Below, piece by piece: positions 1 through 7,573 of a DNA stretch of 10,066 nucleotides. The first letter of the stretch is position 1; every line of letters begins with the position of its first letter. The stretch comes from an uncultured Ruminococcus sp. (GTDB lineage Bacteria > Bacillota > Clostridia > Oscillospirales > Ruminococcaceae): assembly GCA_946540705.1 (NCBI GenBank), contig CAMNJD010000227.1:1-10066 (forward strand), given 5' to 3'. The position numbers and the translations under genes were made by a program. Under the pieces are notes generated by a model. The model was not told the origin of the DNA. It was given only the letters and a program-made list of their open reading frames with translations, and did not search any database.

Positions 1-4
1 CTGC

Positions 5-68
5 TTCGCTATGAGTTTGCTCTGCAAACTCACCTCGACCCGCAAGCCTTTGAAAAGGCTTGAGCGAA
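5..68. repeat. Folded inverted-repeat element (three-way junction) at left edge
   Basis: Three nested inverted repeats are visible. An outer 6-bp pairing (5-10 with 63-68, TTCGCT/AGCGAA) encloses two perfect hairpins: 13-20 with 24-31 (8 bp, loop TCT) and 43-51 with 54-62 (9 bp as written, so a tight loop of TTGAAA). Together they can form a compact three-way junction. A short T4 run follows at 72-75, so it may also be the terminator of a gene left of the window. The first frame is open from the edge to a stop at 61-63, so the tail of an upstream gene cannot be excluded. A dispersed intergenic repeat is my preferred but unverified reading. Confidence 0.45.
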
Positions 69-126
69 ACTTTTAATATGGGCGAAATTAGAACTATTTG
101 TTTTAACCTTATTTTTCCGACCACCT

Positions 127-199
127 AAAAAATTTCATACCCAAATTTTTTCCGGAAAAGCTGTAACATTTCTCCTCCCTTTCCGGACTGTATATACAG
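127..199 (+). promoter_or_regulatory. ECF-type promoter region with palindromes upstream of the sigma operon
   Basis: A likely -35 element TGTAAC (162-167) is followed after 16 bases by CGGACT (184-189). This resembles the TGTAAC/TGAAAC plus CG-rich -10 pattern of Gram-positive ECF sigma promoters and suggests autoregulation. Around it are an A/T inverted repeat (127-135 with 143-151, 9 bp) placed like an UP element, a 12-bp perfect palindrome TTTTCCGGAAAA (148-159), and a second perfect 12-bp palindrome CTGTATATACAG (188-199) over the -10/start area. The octamer TTTCCGGA occurs at 149-156 and again at 180-187, about three helical turns apart. The promoter call is a motif match and has not been tested. 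Confidence 0.5.
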
Positions 200-230
200 A
201 GGGCGGAAAACAGAAAGGCGGTGACGGGCG

Positions 231-803
231 ATGAATGACCATGACGAAAAGCTGCTCGCGCTGTTTGCACAGCGGGATGAGCAGGCAATCTCAGAAACAC
301 TGGCCGTTTACGGCAGCATTTGCAGCAGCATTGCAAGGCATATCCTGCGCAATGAGCAGGATGCCGAGGAATGCGTCAATGACGCTCTCATGTGCGCCTG
401 GCAGCAGATTCCGCCCGCAAAGCCGCAGAATCTCCGCGCCTATCTGATGACCGTAACACGAAACCTCGCCGCCTCGCGCCTGGAGCAGCGCAATGCAAAA
501 AAACGGGGCGGCGGCTTGCAGGCCGTCAGCATTGAATCCGATGCACCGAATCTGACCGCTGCCGAACCAGACCCCGCCTTACATGCTGAAAACTCTGAGC
601 TTTCCGACCTGCTGGAACGCTTCCTGAATGCTCTGCCGCAGAAAGACCGCATCATATTTGTCGAGCGCTTCTGGTTTTGCAGGCCGGAGGCCGAGATCGC
701 CGCAGACTACGGCATTTCGCACGGCAATGTCCGCGTCAGGCTGTCACGCTTGAAAAAGAAGCTCGCAGCCTTTTTGAAAGAGGAGGGTTATGATGATGAA
801 TGA
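231..803 (+). CDS. ECF-type RNA polymerase sigma factor (sigma-70 family)
   Basis: This 190-residue protein has the two-domain layout of extracytoplasmic-function sigma factors. Sigma region 2 lies at about residues 22-92 and includes an acidic helix around DAEECVNDALMCAW (44-57) and the following RAYLMTVTRNLA stretch (69-80). An acidic, variable linker (about 95-120) leads to sigma region 4 at about 122-185, with the helix-turn-helix EIAADYGISHGNVRVRLSRL at 155-174. Such factors direct RNA polymerase to a small regulon and are usually held inactive by a membrane anti-sigma factor. The ATG at 231 is supported by AAAGGCGGTG (215-224), one mismatch from a full Shine-Dalgarno, seven bases upstream. 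The stop overlaps the next gene by 14 bases, which implies translational coupling. The subgroup and target genes cannot be told from the window. Confidence 0.92.
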   Translation: MNDHDEKLLALFAQRDEQAISETLAVYGSICSSIARHILRNEQDAEECVNDALMCAWQQIPPAKPQNLRAYLMTVTRNLAASRLEQRNAKKRGGGLQAVSIESDAPNLTAAEPDPALHAENSELSDLLERFLNALPQKDRIIFVERFWFCRPEAEIAADYGISHGNVRVRLSRLKKKLAAFLKEEGYDDE

Positions 804-2244
804 TACAAAAGTGACAGCGCTCATGAAACAGATGCCCGAGCATTTTGCGGATGAAGTGCTCGAATACCGTGCTGCAAAGGGTATCGGCACAGCAGTCACA
901 TCGCAATTCTCCGCTCCGCGTATCCTGCGCATTCTGCTTCCGGCAGCCGCTGCCGCCGCAGCAGCGGGGTTCGCATGCATTCTGATCACGCGCCGGCCCA
1001 ATGACCCGGTGCAGATGAATTCGCATGAGCCGGAGGTGACTGAGATCATCGCGGCCGCAACGACTGAAACCGCCGAAACAACAACTGTGTCCGCCGAAAC
1101 GCACACTACCGCCCATACGGCACAAACAACACAGACCTCTTCCGCCGCACGGACGACCGCTCTCAGCACAACAGCATCTGCGCAACCGACCGCCGGCACT
1201 GTACAGACCCGCAGCGCCAATGCAGGCGGGTACACCGCCGGAACACAGGCGCAGTCAGCAGCTCCCGTACAGACGACAACCGCTGAACCGGATGTATATG
1301 ACCCGCACGATATCCTGAAGCAGTATGCGCTCGGCGATGTAGATATGGACGGACGCATTACAGCAGTAGATGGACAGATGATATTGATAGACTGGCACAA
1401 TGTCGTTCTGGACGGAAAGGAAACTGCTTTTTCACCCGAACAGATCATTCTCGCAGATGTTGTTGACGGCTTTCTCCCCTATGATCTGGAAAACCCCTGG
1501 CTGACGCCTTACGAAGAACTCAAAACACAGGCACCGGCCGATTATCCGCTGTCGCTGGAGGACGCTCAGATCATTGTGGCATACTACACCAGAATGCTCA
1601 GCAATTTCAACATGAATCCAAATCCGACAAAAAATGATTATATTGAATTGATACAACACGTAGTATTTGAGCCGAATGTTCCCGATGAATACACGGATAT
1701 GCTGATGGAAAAAACAGTGGTTATCAGCGAAGATGACCCTGCTCAGAATGTTAATATCGAGGAATTCGGATTGGCACCGATTGAGTTCAGCAGCATTGAG
1801 CACTTCCGGATGAAGGAATACATCTTCACCCGCATCGGAAGAACTGAGAGATTCAATACAGAAGTTCATTACAGTGCATCCCGCATCAATTTTCCGGATA
1901 ATCCGTATGAAATCAATATCGAGATTCTAACCAATAACGAACAATACATCGGCTCCTTCGGGCCTACGCTTCACTATGAATCCGGTATTGAGATTATTAA
2001 CGGAAAGCATCATAGCAATAGCGAAAAAGTTACCGGAAGGCTGGCCTATACCGGCGAAGAACCGGGAGGTGCCGAGGATATCCTGCCGACACAGAAATTC
2101 TGGATTCTGAGAAGAGTACAGTGCAGCGGCGACACCTATATAACTCCACGAAGTGAAATTACGATCACAAACACGACCTTTGAAGAAGCAAAGGCGATCC
2201 TCGACGATTTCTTTGCGCAGTCCGAACTCCAATACGAGCCATAA
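790..2244 (+). CDS. Membrane-anchored putative anti-sigma factor with dockerin-like Ca-binding repeat
   Basis: This 484-residue protein is probably the regulator of the sigma factor encoded just upstream. Residues 1-43 are a short polar cytoplasmic part. Residues 44-67 form one Ala-rich membrane segment ending in RR. Residues 70-168 are a Thr/Ala/Gln-rich low-complexity linker typical of exported spacers. Residues 183-194 (DVDMDGRITAVD) match the dockerin type I / EF-hand-like loop DxDxDGxIxxxD. A second degenerate half starts with ADVV (222-225), and its helix-like part LSLEDAQIIVAYYTRM appears only at 254-269. The remaining ~210 residues match nothing I recognise. Three consecutive ATGs (790, 793, 796) follow AGGAGG (781-786); spacing favours 793 or 796. 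The role as anti-sigma is inferred from overlap and topology, because no classical zinc-binding anti-sigma motif is seen. It could instead be a dockerin-bearing surface protein that is only co-expressed. Confidence 0.75.
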   Translation: MMMNDTKVTALMKQMPEHFADEVLEYRAAKGIGTAVTSQFSAPRILRILLPAAAAAAAAGFACILITRRPNDPVQMNSHEPEVTEIIAAATTETAETTTVSAETHTTAHTAQTTQTSSAARTTALSTTASAQPTAGTVQTRSANAGGYTAGTQAQSAAPVQTTTAEPDVYDPHDILKQYALGDVDMDGRITAVDGQMILIDWHNVVLDGKETAFSPEQIILADVVDGFLPYDLENPWLTPYEELKTQAPADYPLSLEDAQIIVAYYTRMLSNFNMNPNPTKNDYIELIQHVVFEPNVPDEYTDMLMEKTVVISEDDPAQNVNIEEFGLAPIEFSSIEHFRMKEYIFTRIGRTERFNTEVHYSASRINFPDNPYEINIEILTNNEQYIGSFGPTLHYESGIEIINGKHHSNSEKVTGRLAYTGEEPGGAEDILPTQKFWILRRVQCSGDTYITPRSEITITNTTFEEAKAILDDFFAQSELQYEP

Positions 2245-2255
2245 CAACGAAAAGC

Positions 2256-2287
2256 AGCGCCCGCAGAGTACATTCTCTGCGGGCGCT
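2256..2287. terminator. Two-way intrinsic terminator between converging genes
   Basis: A perfect 13-bp GC-rich stem (2256-2268 with 2275-2287, AGCGCCCGCAGAG) encloses the loop TACATT. On the plus strand it is followed by TTGTATTGTT, and on the minus strand by GCTTTTCGTTGTT. It lies between the stop of the membrane regulator gene (2244) and the stop of purL (2317), so it probably ends both transcripts. Confidence 0.85.
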
Positions 2288-2316
2288 TTGTATTGTTCAT
2301 TTTCGGAGCATGCGCG

Positions 2317-5300
2317 TCAGTCTGCGAAATACCTGACGCCGCTCTCAAAGATCTTCTGATCCTTTTCGCCGGGTACATTCTTGCAGACGTCGCTGCCGAT
2401 ACGCTCGCTGTGACCCATCTTGCCCAGCACTCTGCCGTCAGGCGAAGTGATGCCCTCGATCGCGTCTACAGAGCTGTTCGGGTTGAAGCGGATGTCCATA
2501 GTCGGGCGTCCGGAGAGATCGACATACTGTGTCGCGATCTGACCGTTTCCGGCCATGCGCTGAAGCAGCGAGCCCGATGCAATGAAGCGTCCCTCGCCGT
2601 GAGAGATCGGAATGGTGTGCAGATCACCGACCTCGCAGGCCGCCAGCCACGGCGACTTGTTCGATGCAATGCGCGTTGTGACCATCATGCTCTGGTGACG
2701 GGCAATCGTGTTGAAGGTCAGTGTCGGCGAATTCTCGCTCATATCCGTGATCTCGCCGTAAGGCACTAGGCCGAGCTTGACAAGCGCCTGGAAGCCGTTG
2801 CAGATGCCGAGCATCAGGCCGTCACGCTCCTTCAGCAGCTTATGAACTGCCTCTGTGACACGCGGATTGCGGAAGAATGCCGTGATGAACTTGCCCGAGC
2901 CGTCGGGCTCGTCGCCGCCGGAGAAGCCGCCGGGAATCATAATCATCTGCGAATTTTCGATTGCCCTGACGGCTGCATCGACGGATTCCTCGATCGCTGA
3001 AGCGGAGAGGTTTCGGATGACAAGCACCTCCGGCACTGCACCTGCACGCTCGAACGCACGGGCGGTGTCGTATTCGCAGTTCGTGCCGGGGAATACCGGG
3101 ATCAGCACGCGGGGCTTTGCGACCTTCACGGCCGGAACCGGGCGGCTCTCTGCCTTGTGTGCATAGGATTCAATCGTTGCGAATGCGGTCTTGATGCGGC
3201 ACGGGAACACGGATTCGAGCTTGCTCTCCCACGCCTTCTGAAGCGTGTCAAGGCTGATCGTCTGCGTATCGCTGAAGATCTTGTACTGCTCGGTCGTGCG
3301 GCCGATGACCTCCTCGCCTGCCTTTGCTGCGCCGTTCAGCTCGATGATGAACGAGCCCGGGCAGGTGTCAAAGAGCACATGCTCCGGCAGTGTCTTTGTG
3401 AACTCAAAGCCGATGTGGTTGCCGAATGCCATCTTTGCAAGGCCCTCTGCGACGCCGCCGTTCGAGACTGTCCAGACCGCATTGGCTCTGCCGTCGGAAA
3501 TGAGCTGCTCCAACTGGTCGAACACGGCTCTGACGGTGTCCCAGTTCGGCAGACCGCTGCTGCTGTACTCCGGTGCAAGGCGGATGACCGTGCTGCCGGC
3601 CTTCTTGAATTCGGTCGAGATGACGCGCCCGGTGTCGGCAGTCGAAACAGCAAACGACACAAGCGTCGGCGGAACGTCGATATCCTCAAACGTACCGGAC
3701 ATGGAGTCCTTGCCGCCGATGGACGCACAGGAAAGCTCAAGCTGTGCGCGGAAAGCACCGAGCAGTGCAGAGAACGGCTTGCCCCAGCGCTTGGGGTTGT
3801 TCTGCGTGCGCTCGAAATACTCCTGGAAGGTCAGCCAGCACTGATGCCATGAGCCGCCGGCTGCGATGACCTTCGCAACGGACTCGATCACGGCATAGAT
3901 CGCGCCGTGATAAGGTGAATGCTCAGAAATGGTCGGGTGGAAGCCCCAGCTCATGATCGAGCAGGTCGTGGTGTCACCCTTCAGCACCGGGATCTTTGCA
4001 GCCATTGCCTGCGCCGGGCTGAGCTGATAGACGCCGCCGTAGGGCATCAGCACCGTGCCCGCGCCGATGGTGGAGTCAAACTTCTCGACCAGGCCCTTCT
4101 GCGAGCAGACATTCAGGCTGCCCATGAGCTCGCGCCAGCCGTCCGGTGTATCCTCAAAGCGCGGATCGCGAGCCGGCATCTTGGTCGGTGCTGCCGCGAT
4201 AATATCCGTATGCTTCTCTGCGCCGTTGGAGTTCAGGAACTCGCGGGACAGATCAACGATCGTTTTGCCGTTCCAGTTCATACGCAGACGGTTCGTGTCG
4301 GTCGCCTTTGCAACGACCGTTGCGAGCAGATTCTCCTTCGCTGCTGCCGCCATGAATGCATCCACATCCTCCGGCGAAACAACAACTGCCATACGCTCCT
4401 GCGACTCGGAGATCGCAAGCTCAGTACCGTCCAGGCCGTCATACTTCTTCGGCACAGCATTCAGGTCGATATCCAGACCGTCAGTCAGCTCACCGATCGC
4501 AACGGAAACGCCGCCCGCGCCGAAGTCGTTGCAGCGCTTGATGAGTCTGGTCACTGCCGGATCGCGGAACAGTCTTTGCAGCTTGCGCTCCTCGGGCGGA
4601 TTACCCTTCTGCACCTCTGCACCGCAGTGTGTCAGCGATTCCAGCGTATGCGATTTCGAGGAGCCGGTCGCACCGCCGCAGCCGTCACGGCCGGTCTTTC
4701 CGCCGAGCAGGATGATGACATCGCCCGGAACCGGACGCTCTCTGCGGATATTCTCCGCCGGTGCCGCACCGACGACCGCGCCGATCTCCATGCGCTTGGC
4801 GACATAGCCCGGATGATAAACCTCCGTCACATGACCGGTCGCAAGGCCGATCTGGTTGCCGTAGGAGCTGTAGCCGTTTGCAGCACCGACTGTGATCTTG
4901 CGCTGCGGCAGCTTCCCGGGGATCGTATCGGCAACCGGTGTCAGCGGGTTGCCCGCACCGGTCACGCGCATTGCCTGATAGACATAGCTTCTGCCGGAGA
5001 GCGGGTCGCGGATCGCGCCGCCCAGACAGGTCGCTGCACCGCCGAACGGCTCGATCTCGGTCGGGTGGTTATGTGTCTCGTTTTTGAACATGAGGATCCA
5101 GTCCTCCTGTCCGTGATCGGTGTCAATCTTGATCTTCACGGAGCAGGCATTGATCTCCTCACTCTCATCCAGTGCCGGGATCTTGCCGTCCGCCTTCAGC
5201 TTGCGCATGGCCATTGTCGCCATATCCATAAGCGTGACCGGCTTTTTCTCTCTGCCGAGCTCCCTGCGGATGCGGAGATAATCGTCGTAGGCATCCTGAA

Positions 5301-6030
5301 TATAGGGTGTGGTGATCTTCACACGGTCAATAGAGGTCAGGAAGGTCGTGTGGCGGCAGTGATCGCTCCAGTATGTGTCGATCATGCGGATCTCGGTGAT
5401 CGTGGGGTCACGGTGCTCCGTGTCGCGGAAATAGCTCTGGCAGAACGCAACATCATCCAGATCCATCGCAAGACCGTACTGCTTCAGGAACTGCTCTCTG
5501 CCCTTGGCATCGAGCTTGCAGAAGCCGTCGAGCGTCTCGACCGTTTCGGGAATCGCATAGTTCGTATCCAGCGAATCAACTGTTTCCAGCGAGGCCTCGC
5601 GGCTCTCGACCGGGTTGATGAGATAGGACTTCAGCCGCGCAAATTCCTTGTCGGAAACCGTGCCGGAAATGATATAAATTCTCGCGTTGCGGACGCGGCA
5701 GCGTTCTTTTCCGTTGAGAATCTGAATACACTGTTCACAGGAGTCGGCACGCTGGTCAAACTGACCGGGCAGGTACTCCACCGCAAACACGCGCTCGCCG
5801 TTGGACAGCAGCGGGAGCTTCTCATAGACATAATCGACCGCAGGCTCCGAGAAAACCGTCGGGATCGCACGCTGAAAATCCTCAGCATCAATGTGATCGG
5901 CGTCGTAACGGTTCAGCACGCGGACACCCATGACATCAAGCCGCAGCGCCGTGCGCAGGTCTGCAAGCACGGACTGTGCCTCCACCGCAAACTGCGGCTT
6001 TTTCTCCGTATAAATCCGATAAACAGCCAT
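2317..6030 (-). CDS. purL: Phosphoribosylformylglycinamidine synthase, single-chain (PurL with fused glutaminase)
   Basis: This cytosolic enzyme makes FGAM from FGAR, glutamine and ATP, the fourth step of de novo purine synthesis. The 1237-residue length fits the large one-chain form known from many Clostridia, in which PurS-, PurL- and PurQ-like parts are fused. A PurS-like N-terminal part is followed by the DHCRHTTF motif (Asp223 to Phe230), the conserved THNHPTEIEPFGGAATC stretch (Asn321-His322-Pro323), GGKDSMSG around Lys774, and a class I glutaminase domain from about residue 970. The catalytic triad is visible: Cys1077 in GICNGFQ, and His1144 and Glu1146 in SHGEGRF. The start at 6030 (MAVYRIY) is preferred over the ATGs further upstream because the ribosome site GGAGG lies 11 bases before it, inside the longer reading. 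mtaB lies 71 bases upstream on the same strand. No defect was seen. Confidence 0.96.
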   Translation of the reverse strand: MAVYRIYTEKKPQFAVEAQSVLADLRTALRLDVMGVRVLNRYDADHIDAEDFQRAIPTVFSEPAVDYVYEKLPLLSNGERVFAVEYLPGQFDQRADSCEQCIQILNGKERCRVRNARIYIISGTVSDKEFARLKSYLINPVESREASLETVDSLDTNYAIPETVETLDGFCKLDAKGREQFLKQYGLAMDLDDVAFCQSYFRDTEHRDPTITEIRMIDTYWSDHCRHTTFLTSIDRVKITTPYIQDAYDDYLRIRRELGREKKPVTLMDMATMAMRKLKADGKIPALDESEEINACSVKIKIDTDHGQEDWILMFKNETHNHPTEIEPFGGAATCLGGAIRDPLSGRSYVYQAMRVTGAGNPLTPVADTIPGKLPQRKITVGAANGYSSYGNQIGLATGHVTEVYHPGYVAKRMEIGAVVGAAPAENIRRERPVPGDVIILLGGKTGRDGCGGATGSSKSHTLESLTHCGAEVQKGNPPEERKLQRLFRDPAVTRLIKRCNDFGAGGVSVAIGELTDGLDIDLNAVPKKYDGLDGTELAISESQERMAVVVSPEDVDAFMAAAAKENLLATVVAKATDTNRLRMNWNGKTIVDLSREFLNSNGAEKHTDIIAAAPTKMPARDPRFEDTPDGWRELMGSLNVCSQKGLVEKFDSTIGAGTVLMPYGGVYQLSPAQAMAAKIPVLKGDTTTCSIMSWGFHPTISEHSPYHGAIYAVIESVAKVIAAGGSWHQCWLTFQEYFERTQNNPKRWGKPFSALLGAFRAQLELSCASIGGKDSMSGTFEDIDVPPTLVSFAVSTADTGRVISTEFKKAGSTVIRLAPEYSSSGLPNWDTVRAVFDQLEQLISDGRANAVWTVSNGGVAEGLAKMAFGNHIGFEFTKTLPEHVLFDTCPGSFIIELNGAAKAGEEVIGRTTEQYKIFSDTQTISLDTLQKAWESKLESVFPCRIKTAFATIESYAHKAESRPVPAVKVAKPRVLIPVFPGTNCEYDTARAFERAGAVPEVLVIRNLSASAIEESVDAAVRAIENSQMIMIPGGFSGGDEPDGSGKFITAFFRNPRVTEAVHKLLKERDGLMLGICNGFQALVKLGLVPYGEITDMSENSPTLTFNTIARHQSMMVTTRIASNKSPWLAACEVGDLHTIPISHGEGRFIASGSLLQRMAGNGQIATQYVDLSGRPTMDIRFNPNSSVDAIEGITSPDGRVLGKMGHSERIGSDVCKNVPGEKDQKIFESGVRYFAD

Positions 6031-6046
6031 GAACGAATCAACCTCC

Positions 6047-6066
6047 ATTGACATATAATATTGACA
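6047..6066. repeat. Direct heptamer repeat just upstream of the purL ribosome site
   Basis: The heptamer ATTGACA occurs at 6047-6053 and 6060-6066 (plus-strand reading), separated by TATAAT. On the purL strand it reads as two TGTCAAT copies immediately before GGAGG. It could be a regulator site or part of a purL promoter, with TATTAT as a possible -10 but no convincing -35. It does not resemble the Bacillus PurR box. The function is open. Confidence 0.3.
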
Positions 6067-6101
6067 GAAAACACGGTAAGGTATCGCCCGGACGGCGGCC
6101 G

Positions 6102-7403
6102 TCAGGGTACAGCATGCCCCGTGACACAGTCGTCCTCATACCCCTCTATTGTAACACAAATCACGGAATTCTGCAAACCCTTTTCTGCATTTTCCCGAAA
6201 AATTTTCACAAGTGTACCATCCGGCGTATGTCCTTGTGAATATCGCTGTGCATTTTGCTCTTTTTCGCCCTCGACCAGCACGGAAAGTGTCCTGCCGACC
6301 ATTTTTGACAGATGTGCCCGGCGGATGTCACAGGCAAGCGCATTCAGTCTTGCGGCACGCGCCGTTTTGACGCTCTGCGGCACCTGATCGGGAAATTTTG
6401 CGGCTCTGGTCCCCTCCCGTGCAGAATACGGGAACACATGCACCTTCGCAAAGCCGATCTCCTGCACAAAATCCAGTGTCTCCTGAAATTCCGCATCAGT
6501 CTCGCCGGGAAATCCCACGATCACATCGGTCGTCAGCGCGGCATCGGGGAACAGTGCATGGATCTCCTGCGCCAGTGCGCGGTATTCGGCGGCGGTATAG
6601 CGCCGGTTCATGCGCTTCAGGACGGCATCGCTGCCGCTTTGCAGCGACAGATGGAACTGCGGGCAGAATTTCTCACAGGCCGCGAGCTGCTTCAGCGTGG
6701 CCGTGTCCATGCGCTCCGGTTCCAGGGATCCGAGCCGCACCCGGTAGAAGCCGGGCTCCGCAGCGCAGACCGCAACCGCCTCGGCGATCGTCTGGCCGGT
6801 GTCGAGCCCGAAAAAGCCGATGTTGATGCCGGTCAGCACGATCTCACGGAAGCCCTGCTCCGCCAGCGCGTGAACCTCCTCACGCAGACGGTCGGGCGGC
6901 ATGGAACGGCAGCGGCCGCGAGCAAAGGGGATGATGCAATAGCTGCAAAACTGGTTGCAGCCGTCCTGAATCTTCAGGAATGCTCTGGTTCGGGTCGTAT
7001 CCGCGCAGGGCAGCGTCGAGAATGCATCGCCGCTCTCATACGGTGAGATCCGCGCGGCGGCGCTGTTCTGCGGCATCTGCGCATCGACCCACGCGAGGAT
7101 ATCGGCGCGGTTTTTGGTGCCGGTGACGAGATCCGCCTCACCGAATTCGTCCTCCGGGAATGCCTGCGGCCAGCAGCCCGTCAGCACGAGCTTCGCCTGC
7201 GGATTCCGGCGGCGCAGACTCCGGAGAAGCTGCTTTGCCTTGCGGACACTCTCCGCCGTGACCGCACAACTGTTCACAAGCAGGAAATCTGCTTCCTCTG
7301 CGGATTCCGCCGGGGTCAGTCCGCGGCGGCGCAGCTCTGCTCCGAGGCCGGAGCTCTCTGCTTGGTTGACCTTGCAGCCTAAAGTTTCAATTTTAAATTT
7401 CAT
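6102..7403 (-). CDS. mtaB: tRNA t6A37 methylthiotransferase MtaB
   Basis: MtaB is a radical-SAM enzyme that adds a methylthio group to t6A at position 37 of tRNAs reading ANN codons, giving ms2t6A and stabilising codon pairing. The 433-residue protein has the three parts of the family. The N-terminal methylthiotransferase domain carries its cluster cysteines at Cys10 (LGCKVNQ), Cys46 (NSCAVTA) and Cys77 (LTGCWPQ). The radical-SAM core has CxxxCxxC at Cys149, Cys153 and Cys156 (DGCNQFCSYC), followed by IPFARGR. A TRAM-like RNA-binding tail lies at about 369-433. LGCKVNQ and the overall length favour MtaB over MiaB or RimO. The ATG at 7403 has AGGAG seven bases upstream. It points away from the HPr-like gene and towards purL. 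No terminator is seen between mtaB and purL, so co-transcription is possible, though the functional link is weak. Confidence 0.93.
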   Translation of the reverse strand: MKFKIETLGCKVNQAESSGLGAELRRRGLTPAESAEEADFLLVNSCAVTAESVRKAKQLLRSLRRRNPQAKLVLTGCWPQAFPEDEFGEADLVTGTKNRADILAWVDAQMPQNSAAARISPYESGDAFSTLPCADTTRTRAFLKIQDGCNQFCSYCIIPFARGRCRSMPPDRLREEVHALAEQGFREIVLTGINIGFFGLDTGQTIAEAVAVCAAEPGFYRVRLGSLEPERMDTATLKQLAACEKFCPQFHLSLQSGSDAVLKRMNRRYTAAEYRALAQEIHALFPDAALTTDVIVGFPGETDAEFQETLDFVQEIGFAKVHVFPYSAREGTRAAKFPDQVPQSVKTARAARLNALACDIRRAHLSKMVGRTLSVLVEGEKEQNAQRYSQGHTPDGTLVKIFRENAEKGLQNSVICVTIEGYEDDCVTGHAVP

Positions 7404-7419
7404 CGGGCTCTCCTGTTCA

Positions 7420-7498
7420 ACATGTACAAATTCAACAGCCTGCTATTGTGCAGGGCTTACAGTTTATCATTCATGCAAAAAAGAAATGCGACATGTAC
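7420..7498. repeat. Repeated octamer ACATGTAC in the divergent intergenic region
   Basis: ACATGTAC occurs at 7420-7427 and 7491-7498, and a related GTGTACAAA lies at 7515-7523. They sit between mtaB (minus) and the HPr-like gene (plus), where both genes need promoters. They could be a shared operator, but chance is possible. No convincing -35/-10 pair for mtaB was found in this stretch. Confidence 0.2.
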
Positions 7499-7538
7499 CG
7501 TAAAAATCGGTCAGGTGTACAAAAAGCGCGGTATTTGC

Positions 7539-7567
7539 TTGACAAATCGCCTCGACAGTGTTATATT
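7539..7567 (+). promoter_or_regulatory. Sigma-A promoter of the HPr-like gene
   Basis: A perfect -35 box TTGACA (7539-7544) is followed after 17 bases by TATATT (7562-7567), one mismatch from the -10 consensus. Transcription should start near 7574. That leaves a leader of about 175 bases before the HPr-like start codon at 7751. Confidence 0.8.
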
Positions 7568-7573
7568 TGTGTC

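Noticed and set aside
188..199. LexA (SOS) box at CTGTATATACAG
   Set aside because: The E. coli-type box needs CTG-N10-CAG and the Gram-positive one GAAC-N4-GTTC. Here the spacing is CTG-N6-CAG.
744..1448. Cys- and Val-rich open frame on the minus strand opposite the membrane regulator
   Set aside because: It is the mirror of the Thr/Ala-rich linker and the membrane segment. It has no ribosome site and no family similarity.
3919..6051. Open frame of 710 codons on the plus strand opposite purL
   Set aside because: PurL on the minus strand has all family motifs and a ribosome site. The opposite frame is a shadow of its codon bias, with His/Arg/Leu-rich content and no recognisable domain.
6031..6101. 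Terminator between mtaB and purL
   Set aside because: Only a 5-bp GACGG/CCGTC hairpin is present and no T tract follows it on the minus strand.
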